A stretch of 64,000 nt of DNA from Marinobacter lipolyticus SM19 (GCF_000397065.2 NZ_KE007306.1:1070873-1134872); one strand, 5' to 3'; positions 8,319-17,730 are shown, numbered from the stretch's first letter. Notes: generated by a model from the letters alone, not told the origin. Translations and numbers: made by a program.

Positions 8319-9932
8319 ATGAACGACGAAAGCCAGAAAGAGAAACTCAGGCAGCACTTTGCCCGCCGCGTAACAACTCAGGCACGAGTGGTGCTCGACA
8401 CCTGGCAGAAAATTCATGGTAACAACCAGCAATCTGCCGCCTTTCGTGAAGACTTCGCCACTGCCACGGACAAGCTGGTTCGCTATGCCCTGCGTTTTGA
8501 GATGGCCGGCCATTCCGATGCCGGCAAAAAGGTGCTCACGCTCCTTGAGAGCTGGCCGACTGGCGAGAATCTTCCGGACGCTCTCGAGCGGCAACTGCAG
8601 GATGCCATCGAACTGCTGTCTCGCAACACGCTCCGCCGTACCGATAAAAACACATCGGACGCGCCCCAACAATTCCGCCGGACGCCGGTTTATATTGCTC
8701 TCGCCAATGATGAAATGGCCAGGCGGCTAATCCGGCAGCTGGAATTTTTCGGTTTCCGGGCCTCGGCCTTCAGTGACGCGGACCAGCTCATTGAGGCCTG
8801 CGCCCTGCACAAGCCCGAAACCATCCTGATGGATGTCAATTTCGGCGGCAGGGCCAACACCGGAATCGCCACCATCGAGTGCCTGCAGGAACGCCATGAC
8901 ACCCCCATTCCCGTCATATTCAAGAGTGATGAGGATGGCACGATCGAAACCCGCCTGCGGGCCTCCCGTTGCGGGGGTGAAGAGTTCTTCTATCCGGCGG
9001 TCGACCCCGGCCAACTGATTGAGAAAATCGAAAGTTACACCCATGGCAACACGGTTGAGCCCTACCGGGTACTGGTACTGGACGATTCCCGCGCCCAGGC
9101 CAAGTTCATGGAAACGGTCCTCAAAAAGGCTGGCATGACGGCCCATATCATTACCGACCCGATGCAGATCATTCATGCGCTTGAAGAGTTCTCACCGGAA
9201 ATCATCGTCCTCGACATGTACATGCCCGGATGCACCGGTATGGAGATCGCCCGGGTGATCCGCCAGCAGGACAAACTGCACAGCGTCCCCATTATCTACC
9301 TGTCCGCCGAGGAGGATGTCTCCAAGCAGCTGCACGCTATGAGCCTGGGGGGAGACGACTTCCTGACCAAGCCCATTGACCCCAAACATCTGGTCGCCAC
9401 CATCCACAACCGCGGACGACGCGCCCGCTCACTGCTGGCCCTGATGATTCGCGACAGCCTCACCGGTCTGTTCAACCATACCCACACTCTCCACCTGCTG
9501 GACCAGGAAATTGCTCGCGCAAAGCAGAAGGATCAACCTATGTGCTTTGCGATGATCGACATCGACTACTTCAAGAAAGTGAACGACACCTTTGGCCACC
9601 CAATCGGTGACCGGGTGTTACGCAGCCTGTCCATGTTTCTCAAGCAGCGCCTGCGCAAGAGCGACCATATAGGACGCTATGGTGGAGAGGAGTTTGCCAT
9701 CATTCTGCCCGACACCCGGGAGAGCGATGCCCGCAATGTGCTCAATGAGATCCGTGAACGCTTCTCTGAACTGCAGCAGCCTGCTGGAGATCGGGACTTC
9801 AATGTCACTTTCAGTTGCGGTGTTGCAGCCTGGACGGGCGACAGTTCACAGAGTTTGTGTGAGCGGGCTGATCGAGCGCTGTACAAGTCCAAGGAGCTTG
9901 GCAGAAACTGCGTAACAGCGGCGACAGACTGA
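8319..9932 (+). CDS. response regulator diguanylate cyclase (two receiver domains + GGDEF)
   Basis: 537 aa from the ATG at 8319. Residues 1-105 are helical and loosely HPt-like with no clear phospho-histidine. Receiver 1 (about 120-240) is partly degenerate: its acidic pair is replaced, though LMDVNF keeps an acceptor-like Asp. Receiver 2 (about 248-365) looks intact: VLDDS, VLDMYMPG, YLSAEED and LTKP. The GGDEF domain carries an active GGEEF at 455-459 and an upstream RxxD (RKSD) inhibitory site, predicting product-inhibited synthesis of c-di-GMP from GTP. It faces the LapD-like receptor across about 200 bases containing a TTGACA at 8199-8204. No cognate histidine kinase was found nearby. 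Confidence 0.9.
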   Translation: MNDESQKEKLRQHFARRVTTQARVVLDTWQKIHGNNQQSAAFREDFATATDKLVRYALRFEMAGHSDAGKKVLTLLESWPTGENLPDALERQLQDAIELLSRNTLRRTDKNTSDAPQQFRRTPVYIALANDEMARRLIRQLEFFGFRASAFSDADQLIEACALHKPETILMDVNFGGRANTGIATIECLQERHDTPIPVIFKSDEDGTIETRLRASRCGGEEFFYPAVDPGQLIEKIESYTHGNTVEPYRVLVLDDSRAQAKFMETVLKKAGMTAHIITDPMQIIHALEEFSPEIIVLDMYMPGCTGMEIARVIRQQDKLHSVPIIYLSAEEDVSKQLHAMSLGGDDFLTKPIDPKHLVATIHNRGRRARSLLALMIRDSLTGLFNHTHTLHLLDQEIARAKQKDQPMCFAMIDIDYFKKVNDTFGHPIGDRVLRSLSMFLKQRLRKSDHIGRYGGEEFAIILPDTRESDARNVLNEIRERFSELQQPAGDRDFNVTFSCGVAAWTGDSSQSLCERADRALYKSKELGRNCVTAATD

Positions 9933-9939
9933 CGCCGGG

Positions 9940-10932
9940 TCAGTCACGCTCCAGAGTCAGATAGACCGCCGTCTGATTCAGCAACTGATAAGCGACCTCA
10001 CCAAAGGTGATCGGCCCCGTCAATTGCGCAGTGCGCTGCCCTTCCAGGTTCGAGTACAGGTAATTCAGTATGCAGTTGCAGCTGAACAGGATCTCACCGG
10101 GATCTTCAGGCATGGCGGCCAGAAAAGCCTCAGGATAATGGGCTACTGGTTTGGCGAACCGATAGCACACACCCTCGAAAACCGGAGCATAGAATCTGAC
10201 TGCCCGGGCCTGTGCATCCACCGCCTGAATACTGACATTAACCAGTGCCCCGCAGTAATCGGCCACCAGGGGCCAGCGACTGTCGATGCCGGACGCCTGT
10301 ATGGTATCCGCCAGGTTGCCTGGTCGCCCATCAATCAGGCAATCCTCGGTGGAAAAGTCTGTGGCGGCAAATTCCAGCCCTGGCCCATCGCCCGCTTCAA
10401 ATAGATTGACCGTGTGCACGGAAACGGATTCACGCTCTGGCAACTGGACGTGCATCACCACGGCCCGGTCAGTGAACAGGTCACCGGTGCGTCCGTCGAC
10501 CACGGCAGCACCGACCTGTTCCAGTTCGTCCAAGTGAACACCAGCCACCCACCCCACTATGGGCTTGATGAACATATCGAAGTAAGTTGGCGCATACCGC
10601 GCATAGTCTTCCAGCACGCGGCTGCCGGCGGGCAGGATAATGAGGGAGTAACCATGCTCCGGGGCATCCTCCAGGACATGGGGAAGGTGGTCACCGTCAT
10701 AGTTCCCGATCGACGCGTCACTGCCATGAAGACACTGGACGAACACATAATCACGGCTGCACAGGCCACCCTGACTGGCGACAAAGTAGGGTGTAGTGCC
10801 GCCAATCCAGTTGCCTGGAGGCAACTTAAGCAACAACTCCCTATCACCAGCGATACAAAGTGCCCTGCCGCTGCTGATCAGCTCCGCAGCCTGGTCCGGC
10901 GTCATCAATCCTTCTCGGGAAGCGTCACTCAT
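9940..10932 (-). CDS. FIST-like protein of unknown function
   Basis: 330 aa, apparently soluble, with no signal peptide. The C-terminal portion (ILFSCNCILNYLYSN, then TGPITFGEVAYQLLNQTAVYLTLE) resembles the end of FIST_C domains, which usually show FSC..R and a G-x-x-x-x-GEI...LHNQT pattern. FIST proteins are proposed small-ligand sensors paired with signalling domains, but here the domain stands alone. The N-terminus (LPPGNWIGGTTPYF) is not recognised. The gene overlaps the upstream gene by eight bases, so they are translationally coupled. It converges on the diguanylate cyclase with a seven-base gap, leaving no room for an intergenic terminator. The family assignment is tentative. Confidence 0.6.
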   Translation of the reverse strand: MSDASREGLMTPDQAAELISSGRALCIAGDRELLLKLPPGNWIGGTTPYFVASQGGLCSRDYVFVQCLHGSDASIGNYDGDHLPHVLEDAPEHGYSLIILPAGSRVLEDYARYAPTYFDMFIKPIVGWVAGVHLDELEQVGAAVVDGRTGDLFTDRAVVMHVQLPERESVSVHTVNLFEAGDGPGLEFAATDFSTEDCLIDGRPGNLADTIQASGIDSRWPLVADYCGALVNVSIQAVDAQARAVRFYAPVFEGVCYRFAKPVAHYPEAFLAAMPEDPGEILFSCNCILNYLYSNLEGQRTAQLTGPITFGEVAYQLLNQTAVYLTLERD

Positions 10933-11653
10933 AACTCACCGCCTCCGCCTGGCTGCGGAATTTGTCCAGCTGGGCAATCTCATCACCGAGCTGATTTTCG
11001 TGTCTGATAAAGAAGCGCCTGACCGCATTGACCCGTATGATTTTCGCGTCCTCGCTGGCCAGCCTTGCAAACTCCTGACGCGTCCGTGCCAGCAGCAATT
11101 TCAGGCCAAGCATATTGGCGTGGAATGGCTGATCTGACTCCAGCAGATTAAACCAGACCGGATCACCCGTGGCAGGAATGGATTGCCGCGCCTGTTCCGC
11201 GTCCTCCTCAGCAGACATCTGTGCCGCCAACTTGTCGCCAGCACCGGAAAACTGTCCCTCGCTGATCGCATGGCGGATCTGCCAGGCAAGGTAAACATCA
11301 ATGCCCAACAATTCACAAACCTGGCGGTACCCCAGGCCAGCCTGGAGACAATCAATCACACGTCGCGCCAGACCATGGGTGTAATCCTTTCCCACACTGC
11401 CCAGAAACGGCAGCGGCTCATTGGCGATGCCCCCTTCATCTGGCAACGTGGCATGGATGTATGTCTTGTAAGCACCCACGTTGACGTGCCGCCAACGCCA
11501 CTTGTGTTGCTCAAATGGCGATCGACCGAACCAGGGTTTGCCAGTGGTCAGGTAGGCATGCAGCTCCTGACTTTGAACGTCCACCCGCACCCGGGAAATG
11601 TCCCAGGGCTCCTGTAACACCAGCAGTCTTTTGCATAGTTCGGTGTCTCGCAT
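10925..11653 (-). CDS. protein resembling an ISL3 transposase N-terminal domain, no catalytic domain
   Basis: 242 aa from the ATG at 11653, preceded by AGGGAG; a longer frame to 11701 is rejected. Residues about 12-80 follow the layout of ISL3 transposase N-termini: EPWDISRVRVDV, then RWRHVNVGAYKTYIHATLP, similar to the typical PW.V..V and WRHL....Y.HARVP. The zinc-ribbon cysteines expected between these blocks are absent, and there is no DDE catalytic domain. The middle (ARRVIDCLQAGLGYRQVCELLGID) looks like a helix-turn-helix. It may be a domesticated DNA-binding protein, but this is pattern recognition only. First gene of a two-gene operon with the FIST-like gene; a TetR-type palindrome lies 114 bases upstream. 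Confidence 0.55.
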   Translation of the reverse strand: MRDTELCKRLLVLQEPWDISRVRVDVQSQELHAYLTTGKPWFGRSPFEQHKWRWRHVNVGAYKTYIHATLPDEGGIANEPLPFLGSVGKDYTHGLARRVIDCLQAGLGYRQVCELLGIDVYLAWQIRHAISEGQFSGAGDKLAAQMSAEEDAEQARQSIPATGDPVWFNLLESDQPFHANMLGLKLLLARTRQEFARLASEDAKIIRVNAVRRFFIRHENQLGDEIAQLDKFRSQAEAVSYE

Positions 11654-11995
11654 GAGTTCTCCCTGCTCCGGTAGTATCGGAAAACCAGAGTCTGGCACCA
11701 CACAGAAAAGGTAAAAAGAGCACTTCCGCTGCAGATCGACACCACTTCAGTCGTAAACCTATCTTGTTAGACGATGGTCTAAAAGGACTGCCAAACCGTT
11801 GGAAATGAAACAAACGTCTTATGGACGTCTGGCCGGCACCCTCCGACAATGATTCGCAATGTGGGACTTATCCGCTGTCACAGTCTGAACGTTGAAATGT
11901 ATTGATCCGAAAGCCATGAGAACGCACCATGAATGGAAAATGACGCCATTTTCGGCGATCCTGTAGCAAATAATGGAAACAAGGCACGTATCATC
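11654..11995. other. divergent intergenic region between the unknown operon and aroQ
   Basis: About 340 bases with no convincing gene. It must hold promoters for both directions. The one clear element is the inverted repeat TTAGAC-gatg-GTCTAA at 11767-11782. The aroQ-proximal part (11820-11990) shows no obvious consensus promoter. Confidence 0.5.
11767..11782. promoter_or_regulatory. TetR-type inverted repeat upstream of the FIST/ISL3-like operon
   Basis: TTAGAC (11767-11772) and GTCTAA (11777-11782) are exact complements with a four-base spacer. The core TAGAC-N4-GTCTA resembles the box bound by the E. coli TetR-family electrophile sensor NemR as I recall it. Its position suits control of the minus-strand operon. 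No regulator gene is adjacent. Confidence 0.45.
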
Positions 11996-12436
11996 ATGTC
12001 GACTATACTCGTACTCCATGGCCCCAACCTGAACATGTTGGGCACCCGGGAACCGGAGCTGTATGGCCGTGAGACCCTGGCGGATATTGACGACCGGCTT
12101 CACCACCAGGCGGCACAACAGGGTCATCACCTGCTCCACCTGCAGTCCAACGCGGAGTATGAGCTGATTGAACGGATCCATGATGCACGTAATGAAGGCG
12201 TGGATTTCATTATTATCAACCCGGCGGCGTTTACCCACACCAGTGTGGCCCTGAGGGACGCCTTGCTGGCATCGGGCATTCCCTTTATCGAGGTGCATCT
12301 TTCCAATGTGTATGCGCGGGAAGCATTCCGCCATCACTCCTATTTTTCCGATATCGCCGAAGGCGTTATCTGCGGGCTGGGCAGCCAGGGGTACGACCTC
12401 GCGCTTCAGGCGGCCCTGCAGCGAATTCACCGATAG
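11996..12436 (+). CDS. aroQ: type II 3-dehydroquinate dehydratase
   Basis: 146 aa, the usual size of the dodecameric type II enzyme, which converts 3-dehydroquinate to 3-dehydroshikimate in the shikimate pathway. Motifs: [17 protein letters not shown] with the catalytic tyrosine loop, [17 protein letters not shown] in the middle, and [18 protein letters not shown] with the catalytic histidine. The ATG at 11996 gives the normal start [11 protein letters not shown]; the frame extends to 11933 without support. It heads aroQ-accB-accC-prmA, an order common in gammaproteobacteria, 29 bases before accB. Confidence 0.96.
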   Translation: MSTILVLHGPNLNMLGTREPELYGRETLADIDDRLHHQAAQQGHHLLHLQSNAEYELIERIHDARNEGVDFIIINPAAFTHTSVALRDALLASGIPFIEVHLSNVYAREAFRHHSYFSDIAEGVICGLGSQGYDLALQAALQRIHR

Positions 12437-12465
12437 ATCACAGACAACACGGGACTTAACTGACT

Positions 12466-12933
12466 ATGGACATTCGTAAGATCAAGAAGCTGATTGAGCT
12501 CCTGGAGGAATCCGACGTTGAGGAGCTGGAGATTCACGAAGGAGATGACTCTGTTCGCATCTCCCGTCGCGGTGAACAGGCTGTCAGCACACAGTACATG
12601 GCCCACTACCCGGCGCCAGCACCTGCACCACAGCCAGCCCCGGCCGCTGAGGCTCCGGCAGCGGCAGCCAGCGAGAGCAGCGCACCTGCCGCGCCCTCCG
12701 GTCATACCGTCAACTCACCCATGGTCGGCACCTTCTATCGCTCACCCTCACCAACGGCCAAGGCCTTTGTGGAAGTGGGCCAGCAGGTCAAGGCCGGCGA
12801 TGTCGTCTGCATCGTTGAAGCAATGAAGATGATGAACCAGATCGAAGCAGACAAGAGCGGCACCGTCACCGAAATTCTGGTGGAGAATGGTCAGCCGGTA
12901 GAGTTCGACCAGCCTCTGGTCGCCATTTCCTGA
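12466..12933 (+). CDS. accB: acetyl-CoA carboxylase biotin carboxyl carrier protein
   Basis: 155 aa. The N-terminal helical segment (1-40, [16 protein letters not shown]) is followed by a flexible Ala/Pro linker (about 50-78) and the biotinyl domain (80-155). The biotin-attachment motif EAMKMMN places biotin on K121. The carrier shuttles carboxybiotin between AccC and the AccAD carboxyltransferase, the first committed step of fatty acid synthesis. It lies 18 bases upstream of accC, the usual tight pair. Confidence 0.97.
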   Translation: MDIRKIKKLIELLEESDVEELEIHEGDDSVRISRRGEQAVSTQYMAHYPAPAPAPQPAPAAEAPAAAASESSAPAAPSGHTVNSPMVGTFYRSPSPTAKAFVEVGQQVKAGDVVCIVEAMKMMNQIEADKSGTVTEILVENGQPVEFDQPLVAIS

Positions 12934-12951
12934 ACTCGGTGATTGCACATC

Positions 12952-14298
12952 ATGGCTATGTTAGAAAAAGTTCTGATCGCAAACCGGGGAGAGATTGCAC
13001 TCCGCATCCTGCGCGCCTGTAAAGAGCTGGGGATCAAAACCGTTGCCATTCACTCCCAGGTGGACCGCGACCTGATGCACGTGCGCCTTGCGGATGAATC
13101 CGTGTGCATTGGGCCTAACAGCCCGGTGGACAGCTATCTGAACATCCCGACCATTATCAGTGCGGCGGAAGTGACGGATTCCGTGGGCATTCATCCGGGC
13201 TATGGCTTTCTTGCCGAGAATGCCGACTTCGCTGAACAGGTTGAAAAAAGCGGCTTCCGCTTCATAGGGCCGCGCGCCGAGACCATCCGCCTGATGGGCA
13301 ACAAGGTGTCAGCCATCAACGCCATGATCCGGGCGGGCGTACCCACGGTACCCGGTTCCGATGGTCCGCTGACCGACGACGATGAGCGCACTCTGCGCAT
13401 TGCCCGTGAGATCGGCTACCCGGTGATGATCAAAGCGGCATCCGGCGGCGGTGGCCGTGGCATGCAGGTAGTCCACTCGGAAGCGGCACTGCTCAAGGGT
13501 GTCCAGATTACCCAGAGCGAAGCCCGCAACGCGTTTGGCGACCCGACCGTCTACCTGGAGAAATTCCTGGAAAGACCACGGCACGTGGAAGTGCAGGTGC
13601 TGGCCGACATGCACGGCAACTGCATCCACCTGGGAGACCGCGACTGCTCCATGCAGCGCCGCAACCAGAAGGTCATTGAAGAGGCACCGGCTCCGAACAT
13701 CAATCCGGAATCCCGCGAGCGGACCCTCAAGGCCTGCGTCGACGCCTGTAAGGAAATCGGCTATGTGGGTGCTGGTACATTCGAATTCCTGTACCAGGAC
13801 GGCGAGTTCTTTTTCATCGAGATGAACACGCGGGTCCAGGTGGAACACCCGGTCTCCGAGATGGTCACCGGTGTGGACATCGTGCGCGAACAGCTCCGTA
13901 TTGCCAGCGGCCTGCCCCTGCAATACACCCAGGAAGACATCCGCATTTCCGGCCACGCCCTGGAATGCCGGATCAACGCCGAAGATCCCAAGACGTTCGT
14001 ACCCAGCCCGGGCAAGGTCAAACACTTCCATGCCCCCGGCGGCAACGGCATCCGGGTCGATTCGCACCTGTACAGCGGTTACACGGTGCCCCCGTACTAC
14101 GATTCCCTGGTAGCAAAGCTCATCACCTGGGGTGATGACCGGGAAATCGCTCGCCGGCGTATGAAGAACGCTCTGGATGAACTGGTTGTCGAAGGCATCA
14201 AGACCAATCAACCCCTGCATCGAAAACTGGTACGCGATGGTGGCTTTAAACAGGTAGACTTCACCATCCATTACCTGGAAAAACTGATGCGGGATTGA
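12952..14298 (+). CDS. accC: acetyl-CoA carboxylase biotin carboxylase subunit
   Basis: 448 aa from the ATG at 12952 (E. coli AccC is 449 aa); another in-frame ATG at 12958 gives [12 protein letters not shown], equally close to the canonical start, and no strong SD decides between them. It carboxylates biotin on AccB with ATP and bicarbonate. Present are the biotin-carboxylase N-domain ([20 protein letters not shown]), the ATP-grasp core with [12 protein letters not shown], and [25 protein letters not shown] with the Mg-binding glutamates. Part of aroQ-accB-accC-prmA. Confidence 0.97.
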   Translation: MAMLEKVLIANRGEIALRILRACKELGIKTVAIHSQVDRDLMHVRLADESVCIGPNSPVDSYLNIPTIISAAEVTDSVGIHPGYGFLAENADFAEQVEKSGFRFIGPRAETIRLMGNKVSAINAMIRAGVPTVPGSDGPLTDDDERTLRIAREIGYPVMIKAASGGGGRGMQVVHSEAALLKGVQITQSEARNAFGDPTVYLEKFLERPRHVEVQVLADMHGNCIHLGDRDCSMQRRNQKVIEEAPAPNINPESRERTLKACVDACKEIGYVGAGTFEFLYQDGEFFFIEMNTRVQVEHPVSEMVTGVDIVREQLRIASGLPLQYTQEDIRISGHALECRINAEDPKTFVPSPGKVKHFHAPGGNGIRVDSHLYSGYTVPPYYDSLVAKLITWGDDREIARRRMKNALDELVVEGIKTNQPLHRKLVRDGGFKQVDFTIHYLEKLMRD

Positions 14299-14305
14299 AT
14301 CAAAC

Positions 14306-15202
14306 ATGCCCTGGATACAACTACAGATCCCGGCTGATCCGGACAACGCGGATCAGCTGGAAGATCTGCTCATGGAGATGGGTGCCGAAGCCGTCTCCAT
14401 GGAAGACGCAGCCGACCAACCGTTATACGAGCCGGATCCCGGCACCACCCCGCTGTGGCACCAAACCAGTGTCACTGGCCTGTTCGATTCCGAACGGGAC
14501 ATTGAACAGCTGCGTGCGGCGATCACCGATGCCTGGCACCAGCAGACCCAACAGTCCTTGCCAGAGATTGCGGTGACCCTGGTGGAAGACAAGGACTGGG
14601 AGCGCGCCTGGATGGACGACTTTCAGCCTTTGCAGTTTGGCGAACGGCTGTGGATTGTTCCCAGCTGGCACGACGCTCCCGACCCTGAAGCCGCCAACCT
14701 GATGCTCGACCCCGGTCTGGCATTTGGCACCGGCACCCATCCCACCACCGCAATGTGCCTGCAGTGGCTGGACGGTCAGGACGTGCAGGGCAAACAGGTC
14801 ATCGATTACGGTTGCGGCTCAGGCATTCTTGGCCTGGCAGCGTTGTTATTGGGCGCCGATCACGTTATCGGTGTCGACACAGATCCCCAGGCACTGGAGG
14901 CCAGCCGCGACAATGCCCAGCGCAACGGCGTCGAGAACAGCCGCCTGGACCTGTATCTGCCGGAGAGTGAGCCCGACACCCGGGCGGACATCATGCTGGC
15001 CAACATTCTGGCCCAGCCCCTGATCGGACTGGCACCGCATCTGGCTGCGCGGGTCAAACCCGGCGGCGACCTGGTGTTGTCCGGCATTCTGTCCAACCAG
15101 GCACGCGAAGTCATGGAGGCCTATGAGCCCTGGTTTGTGATGGATGAACCCGAGCAACAGGAAGAGTGGATCCGGCTCACAGGACGACGCAACGACAGGT
15201 GA
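14306..15202 (+). CDS. prmA: ribosomal protein L11 methyltransferase
   Basis: 298 aa, as usual for PrmA, which trimethylates L11 using SAM. The N-terminal L11-recognition domain (MPWIQLQIPAD..., about 1-60) is joined to a class I methyltransferase domain with the SAM motif VIDYGCGSGILGLAA near residue 160 and GVDTDPQAL after it. The MLANILAQPL motif (about residue 232) matches the family NPPY-equivalent. It starts seven bases after accC, so it is in the same operon. Confidence 0.95.
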   Translation: MPWIQLQIPADPDNADQLEDLLMEMGAEAVSMEDAADQPLYEPDPGTTPLWHQTSVTGLFDSERDIEQLRAAITDAWHQQTQQSLPEIAVTLVEDKDWERAWMDDFQPLQFGERLWIVPSWHDAPDPEAANLMLDPGLAFGTGTHPTTAMCLQWLDGQDVQGKQVIDYGCGSGILGLAALLLGADHVIGVDTDPQALEASRDNAQRNGVENSRLDLYLPESEPDTRADIMLANILAQPLIGLAPHLAARVKPGGDLVLSGILSNQAREVMEAYEPWFVMDEPEQQEEWIRLTGRRNDR

Positions 15203-15264
15203 CGAATCCACTGTGAACGACTAAACTCCGTGACTCGTAGCGAAGTCGCTTTCAGGAACAAAGC

Positions 15265-16515
15265 ATGACCCAGAGCAGCCTGCAGACACGATGCCCCAAT
15301 TGCGATACCCGGTTCCGGGTAACGGATGAGCAACTCAGCATTGCCAAAGGCAAAGTGCGCTGCGGAAACTGCATGGAAGTCTTCAATGCAGTCGATCACC
15401 AGGTGAAGCCCACTGCTGCGCCGGCGACGCCATCGCAACCCAGCCCGACCGCTACTCCGGATAAGGAATCCGCCGACTCCGCCAGCGGATTCTCCGCTGA
15501 TGATGATTTTGTCTTCGCCGACAATCCGGAAGAGGACGCAGAGGAAGGTCGATATGCCGGTTCCCGGATGACGTTCTCCGACGACGAACTCAGTGACAGC
15601 TTTCGCTCCGTAGAAAAAAAATCCGCGTCGGAATTCGACGCCGAAGATGATTCTACCAACGACAATATCGATGAAAGCTGGGCCGAAGCCATGCTGGCCG
15701 ACGATGATATCAGCGGAGGGCATAATGGCTTGTCGGCTACTCGAGAGCCCGAACCCCGGGAAACTCCTGACAACGAGCCACAACCCGAAATCGAACCGTC
15801 AGTCTGGTCAGATACAGAGACCGGGAAGTGGAACGATCAGCCCCCACCCGAGGATGCGCTGACCGACAGCCACCTTGCCCTGGAGCCAGGCAGTGGTGAC
15901 GTTCAAGAGCAAATGACTGCCGCAAAGCCCGAGGCAGCTGAAGCCGAAGCAGAGGAGCCATTGACCACGCACCAATTCTACAGTGACCTTCGGCGGGAAC
16001 CTGTCTCCGTTCATCGCAGCTCAGGCGGGCGAGTGCGCACGATACTATGGAGCCTGGTCGTGTTGGCACTGATTGGTGTGTTGGTGGCACAGGTCACCTG
16101 GTTTCAGTTTGACCGCCTGTCAGCCATCCCTGAACTGAGGCCTTTTTACGAAAAAGGCTGTGAATTGGCAGGCTGTGAACTCACCCCCCTGATCGACGTC
16201 GACGCCATCCAGAGTCGCAAACTGGTCGTTCGGACTGACCCGAACAATCGTAGCCAGCTGCTGGTGGAAGCGGTGATCATCAACCGGGCAACCTTTTCCC
16301 AACCTTTCCCCGCCATCGCCCTCACCTTCTCCAACCTGAACGGAGACGTGGTTGCCCAGAGCGTATTTACACCGGACGAATACATTGCCGGTGACGGTCA
16401 GGAATTGGCAGCCATGCCAATGGACACACCGGTGCGCATCGCGATCAGTATTCGGGATCCCGGCAGGGATGCGGTCAACTACAACATCGCCTTCCGAGCC
16501 TACAACCCGCAGTAA
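15265..16515 (+). CDS. MJ0042-type zinc-ribbon and DUF3426 membrane protein
   Basis: 416 aa. The N-terminus carries CPNCDTRFRV...VRCGNC (about 8-34), the two CxxC knuckles of an MJ0042-type zinc ribbon. A long acidic, low-complexity segment (about 50-235) follows, then one transmembrane helix (about 255-275, ILWSLVVLALIGVLVAQVTW) and a C-terminal DUF3426 domain. Function is unknown; the topology suggests a cytoplasmic zinc ribbon and a periplasmic DUF3426 domain. AGGA precedes the ATG. It sits between prmA and dusB-fis, its usual place in related genomes. Confidence 0.85.
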   Translation: MTQSSLQTRCPNCDTRFRVTDEQLSIAKGKVRCGNCMEVFNAVDHQVKPTAAPATPSQPSPTATPDKESADSASGFSADDDFVFADNPEEDAEEGRYAGSRMTFSDDELSDSFRSVEKKSASEFDAEDDSTNDNIDESWAEAMLADDDISGGHNGLSATREPEPRETPDNEPQPEIEPSVWSDTETGKWNDQPPPEDALTDSHLALEPGSGDVQEQMTAAKPEAAEAEAEEPLTTHQFYSDLRREPVSVHRSSGGRVRTILWSLVVLALIGVLVAQVTWFQFDRLSAIPELRPFYEKGCELAGCELTPLIDVDAIQSRKLVVRTDPNNRSQLLVEAVIINRATFSQPFPAIALTFSNLNGDVVAQSVFTPDEYIAGDGQELAAMPMDTPVRIAISIRDPGRDAVNYNIAFRAYNPQ

Positions 16516-16614
16516 GCCAGCATTCACTTATCAATCACGTCGGACCGCCACCGAATAGACTAAAAGTCAACCAGAAAGCACGAAAAATAATCAACTTTTT
16601 CACTGCTTTGCCCC

Positions 16615-16643
16615 TTCAATCGCTGGCGTCCCGGCGGTATCAT
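16615..16643 (+). promoter_or_regulatory. probable dusB-fis promoter with GC-rich discriminator
   Basis: TTCAAT (16615-16620) and TATCAT (16638-16643) are spaced by 17 bases. The bases after the -10, TACCGCCC, form a GC-rich discriminator, and initiation would fall on C at about 16650-16651. This is the layout of growth-rate- and ppGpp-controlled fis promoters. The -10 lies inside a perfect inverted repeat, GGCGGTA-tcat-TACCGCC (16633-16650). Confidence 0.5.
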
Positions 16644-16673
16644 TACCGCCCTTCGGATCAGGATCGGTTACTT

Positions 16674-16708
16674 ATTGAGCAATCGTTCCACTCCGAGTCT
16701 TGCTCAAT
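16674..16708 (+). promoter_or_regulatory. stem-loop in the dusB-fis 5' leader
   Basis: ATTGAGCAA (16674-16682) is fully complementary to TTGCTCAAT (16700-16708), with a 17-base loop, just 23 bases before the dusB ATG. No T-tract follows, so it is not a terminator; it may affect mRNA stability or translation. Confidence 0.4.
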
Positions 16709-16731
16709 CCGCTGTGACACGGACTCAGATC

Positions 16732-17730
16732 ATGCTGCCAACGGCAAAAATCGGGCCGTACACGTTGCCCAACCCGCTGATTGTCGCCCCCATGGCGGGT
16801 GTGACGGATCGCCCCTTCCGCCTGCTATGCCGGAATATGGGCGCCGGGCTGGCCGTATCGGAAATGGTCATAGCGGACAGCAAGCTCTGGCACACGCGTA
16901 AATCCAGAACCCGTATGGACCATGCGGGCGAACCGGAACCCAGATCGGTTCAGATTGCCGGTGGCGATCCCGAAATGCTGGCCCACGCCGCGAAACTGAA
17001 TGCCGAGTACGGTGCCCAGATCATCGATATCAATATGGGTTGCCCGGCGAAGAAAGTCTGTAACAAAGCGGCGGGTTCCGCGCTGATGAAGGACGAGTGT
17101 CTGGTCAGGGAGATACTGGAGGCTGTGGTCGCCGCCGTGGATATCCCGGTCACGCTGAAGATGAGAACTGGCTGGGACCGGGAGCATCGTAACGCACCCT
17201 TGATCGCACGCATGGCAGAAGATGCAGGCATTCAGGCGCTGGCGGTTCACGGCCGCACCCGGAAGGACGCCTACAAAGGCGACGCCGAGTACGACACCAT
17301 CGCGGAAGTAAAATCCCGTGTCAGCATACCGGTGTTTGCCAACGGTGATGTCACTTCCCCGGAGAAGGCAAAACAGGTGCTCCAGTACACCGGTGCCGAC
17401 GGTCTGTTGATTGGCCGGGCAGCTCAGGGCCGGCCCTGGATCTTTCGGGAAATCCTGCATTTCCTGGAGACCGGAAAACATCTTCCGGTACCTCCGCTGG
17501 CTGAGGTGGAACAGATCCTGACACAGCACCTGGATGCCCTGCACCGGTTTTACGGTGAATTTATGGGTGTGCGCATTGCCAGAAAACATGTGGGCTGGTA
17601 TCTCCAGTCCCACGACGAGAGCAGACAGTTCCGCAAACGCTTCAACGCCCTGGACGAAGCGGCGGAGCAAAGAGACAGTATTCAACAGTACTTTGCAGGC
17701 TTACGAAATGGAGAGGTATTCGCAGCATGA
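16732..17730 (+). CDS. dusB: tRNA-dihydrouridine synthase B
   Basis: 332 aa from the ATG at 16732, giving [16 protein letters not shown] as in DusB; the frame is open to 16675 but that part is the stem-loop leader. The FMN enzyme reduces specific uridines in tRNA. Seen: [12 protein letters not shown], the catalytic-loop motif [10 protein letters not shown] with C104, and the phosphate-binding region [18 protein letters not shown] near 220-235. It overlaps fis by four bases (ATGA), the classic dusB-fis operon, in which Fis synthesis depends on dusB translation in E. coli. Confidence 0.95.
   Translation: MLPTAKIGPYTLPNPLIVAPMAGVTDRPFRLLCRNMGAGLAVSEMVIADSKLWHTRKSRTRMDHAGEPEPRSVQIAGGDPEMLAHAAKLNAEYGAQIIDINMGCPAKKVCNKAAGSALMKDECLVREILEAVVAAVDIPVTLKMRTGWDREHRNAPLIARMAEDAGIQALAVHGRTRKDAYKGDAEYDTIAEVKSRVSIPVFANGDVTSPEKAKQVLQYTGADGLLIGRAAQGRPWIFREILHFLETGKHLPVPPLAEVEQILTQHLDALHRFYGEFMGVRIARKHVGWYLQSHDESRQFRKRFNALDEAAEQRDSIQQYFAGLRNGEVFAA

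Noticed and set aside
13309..14346. Long open frame antisense to accC
   Set aside because: Shadow of a highly conserved gene with GC-rich third positions; no homology seen.
16825..17685. 286-codon open frame antisense to dusB
   Set aside because: Shadow of dusB; no ribosome site or domain.
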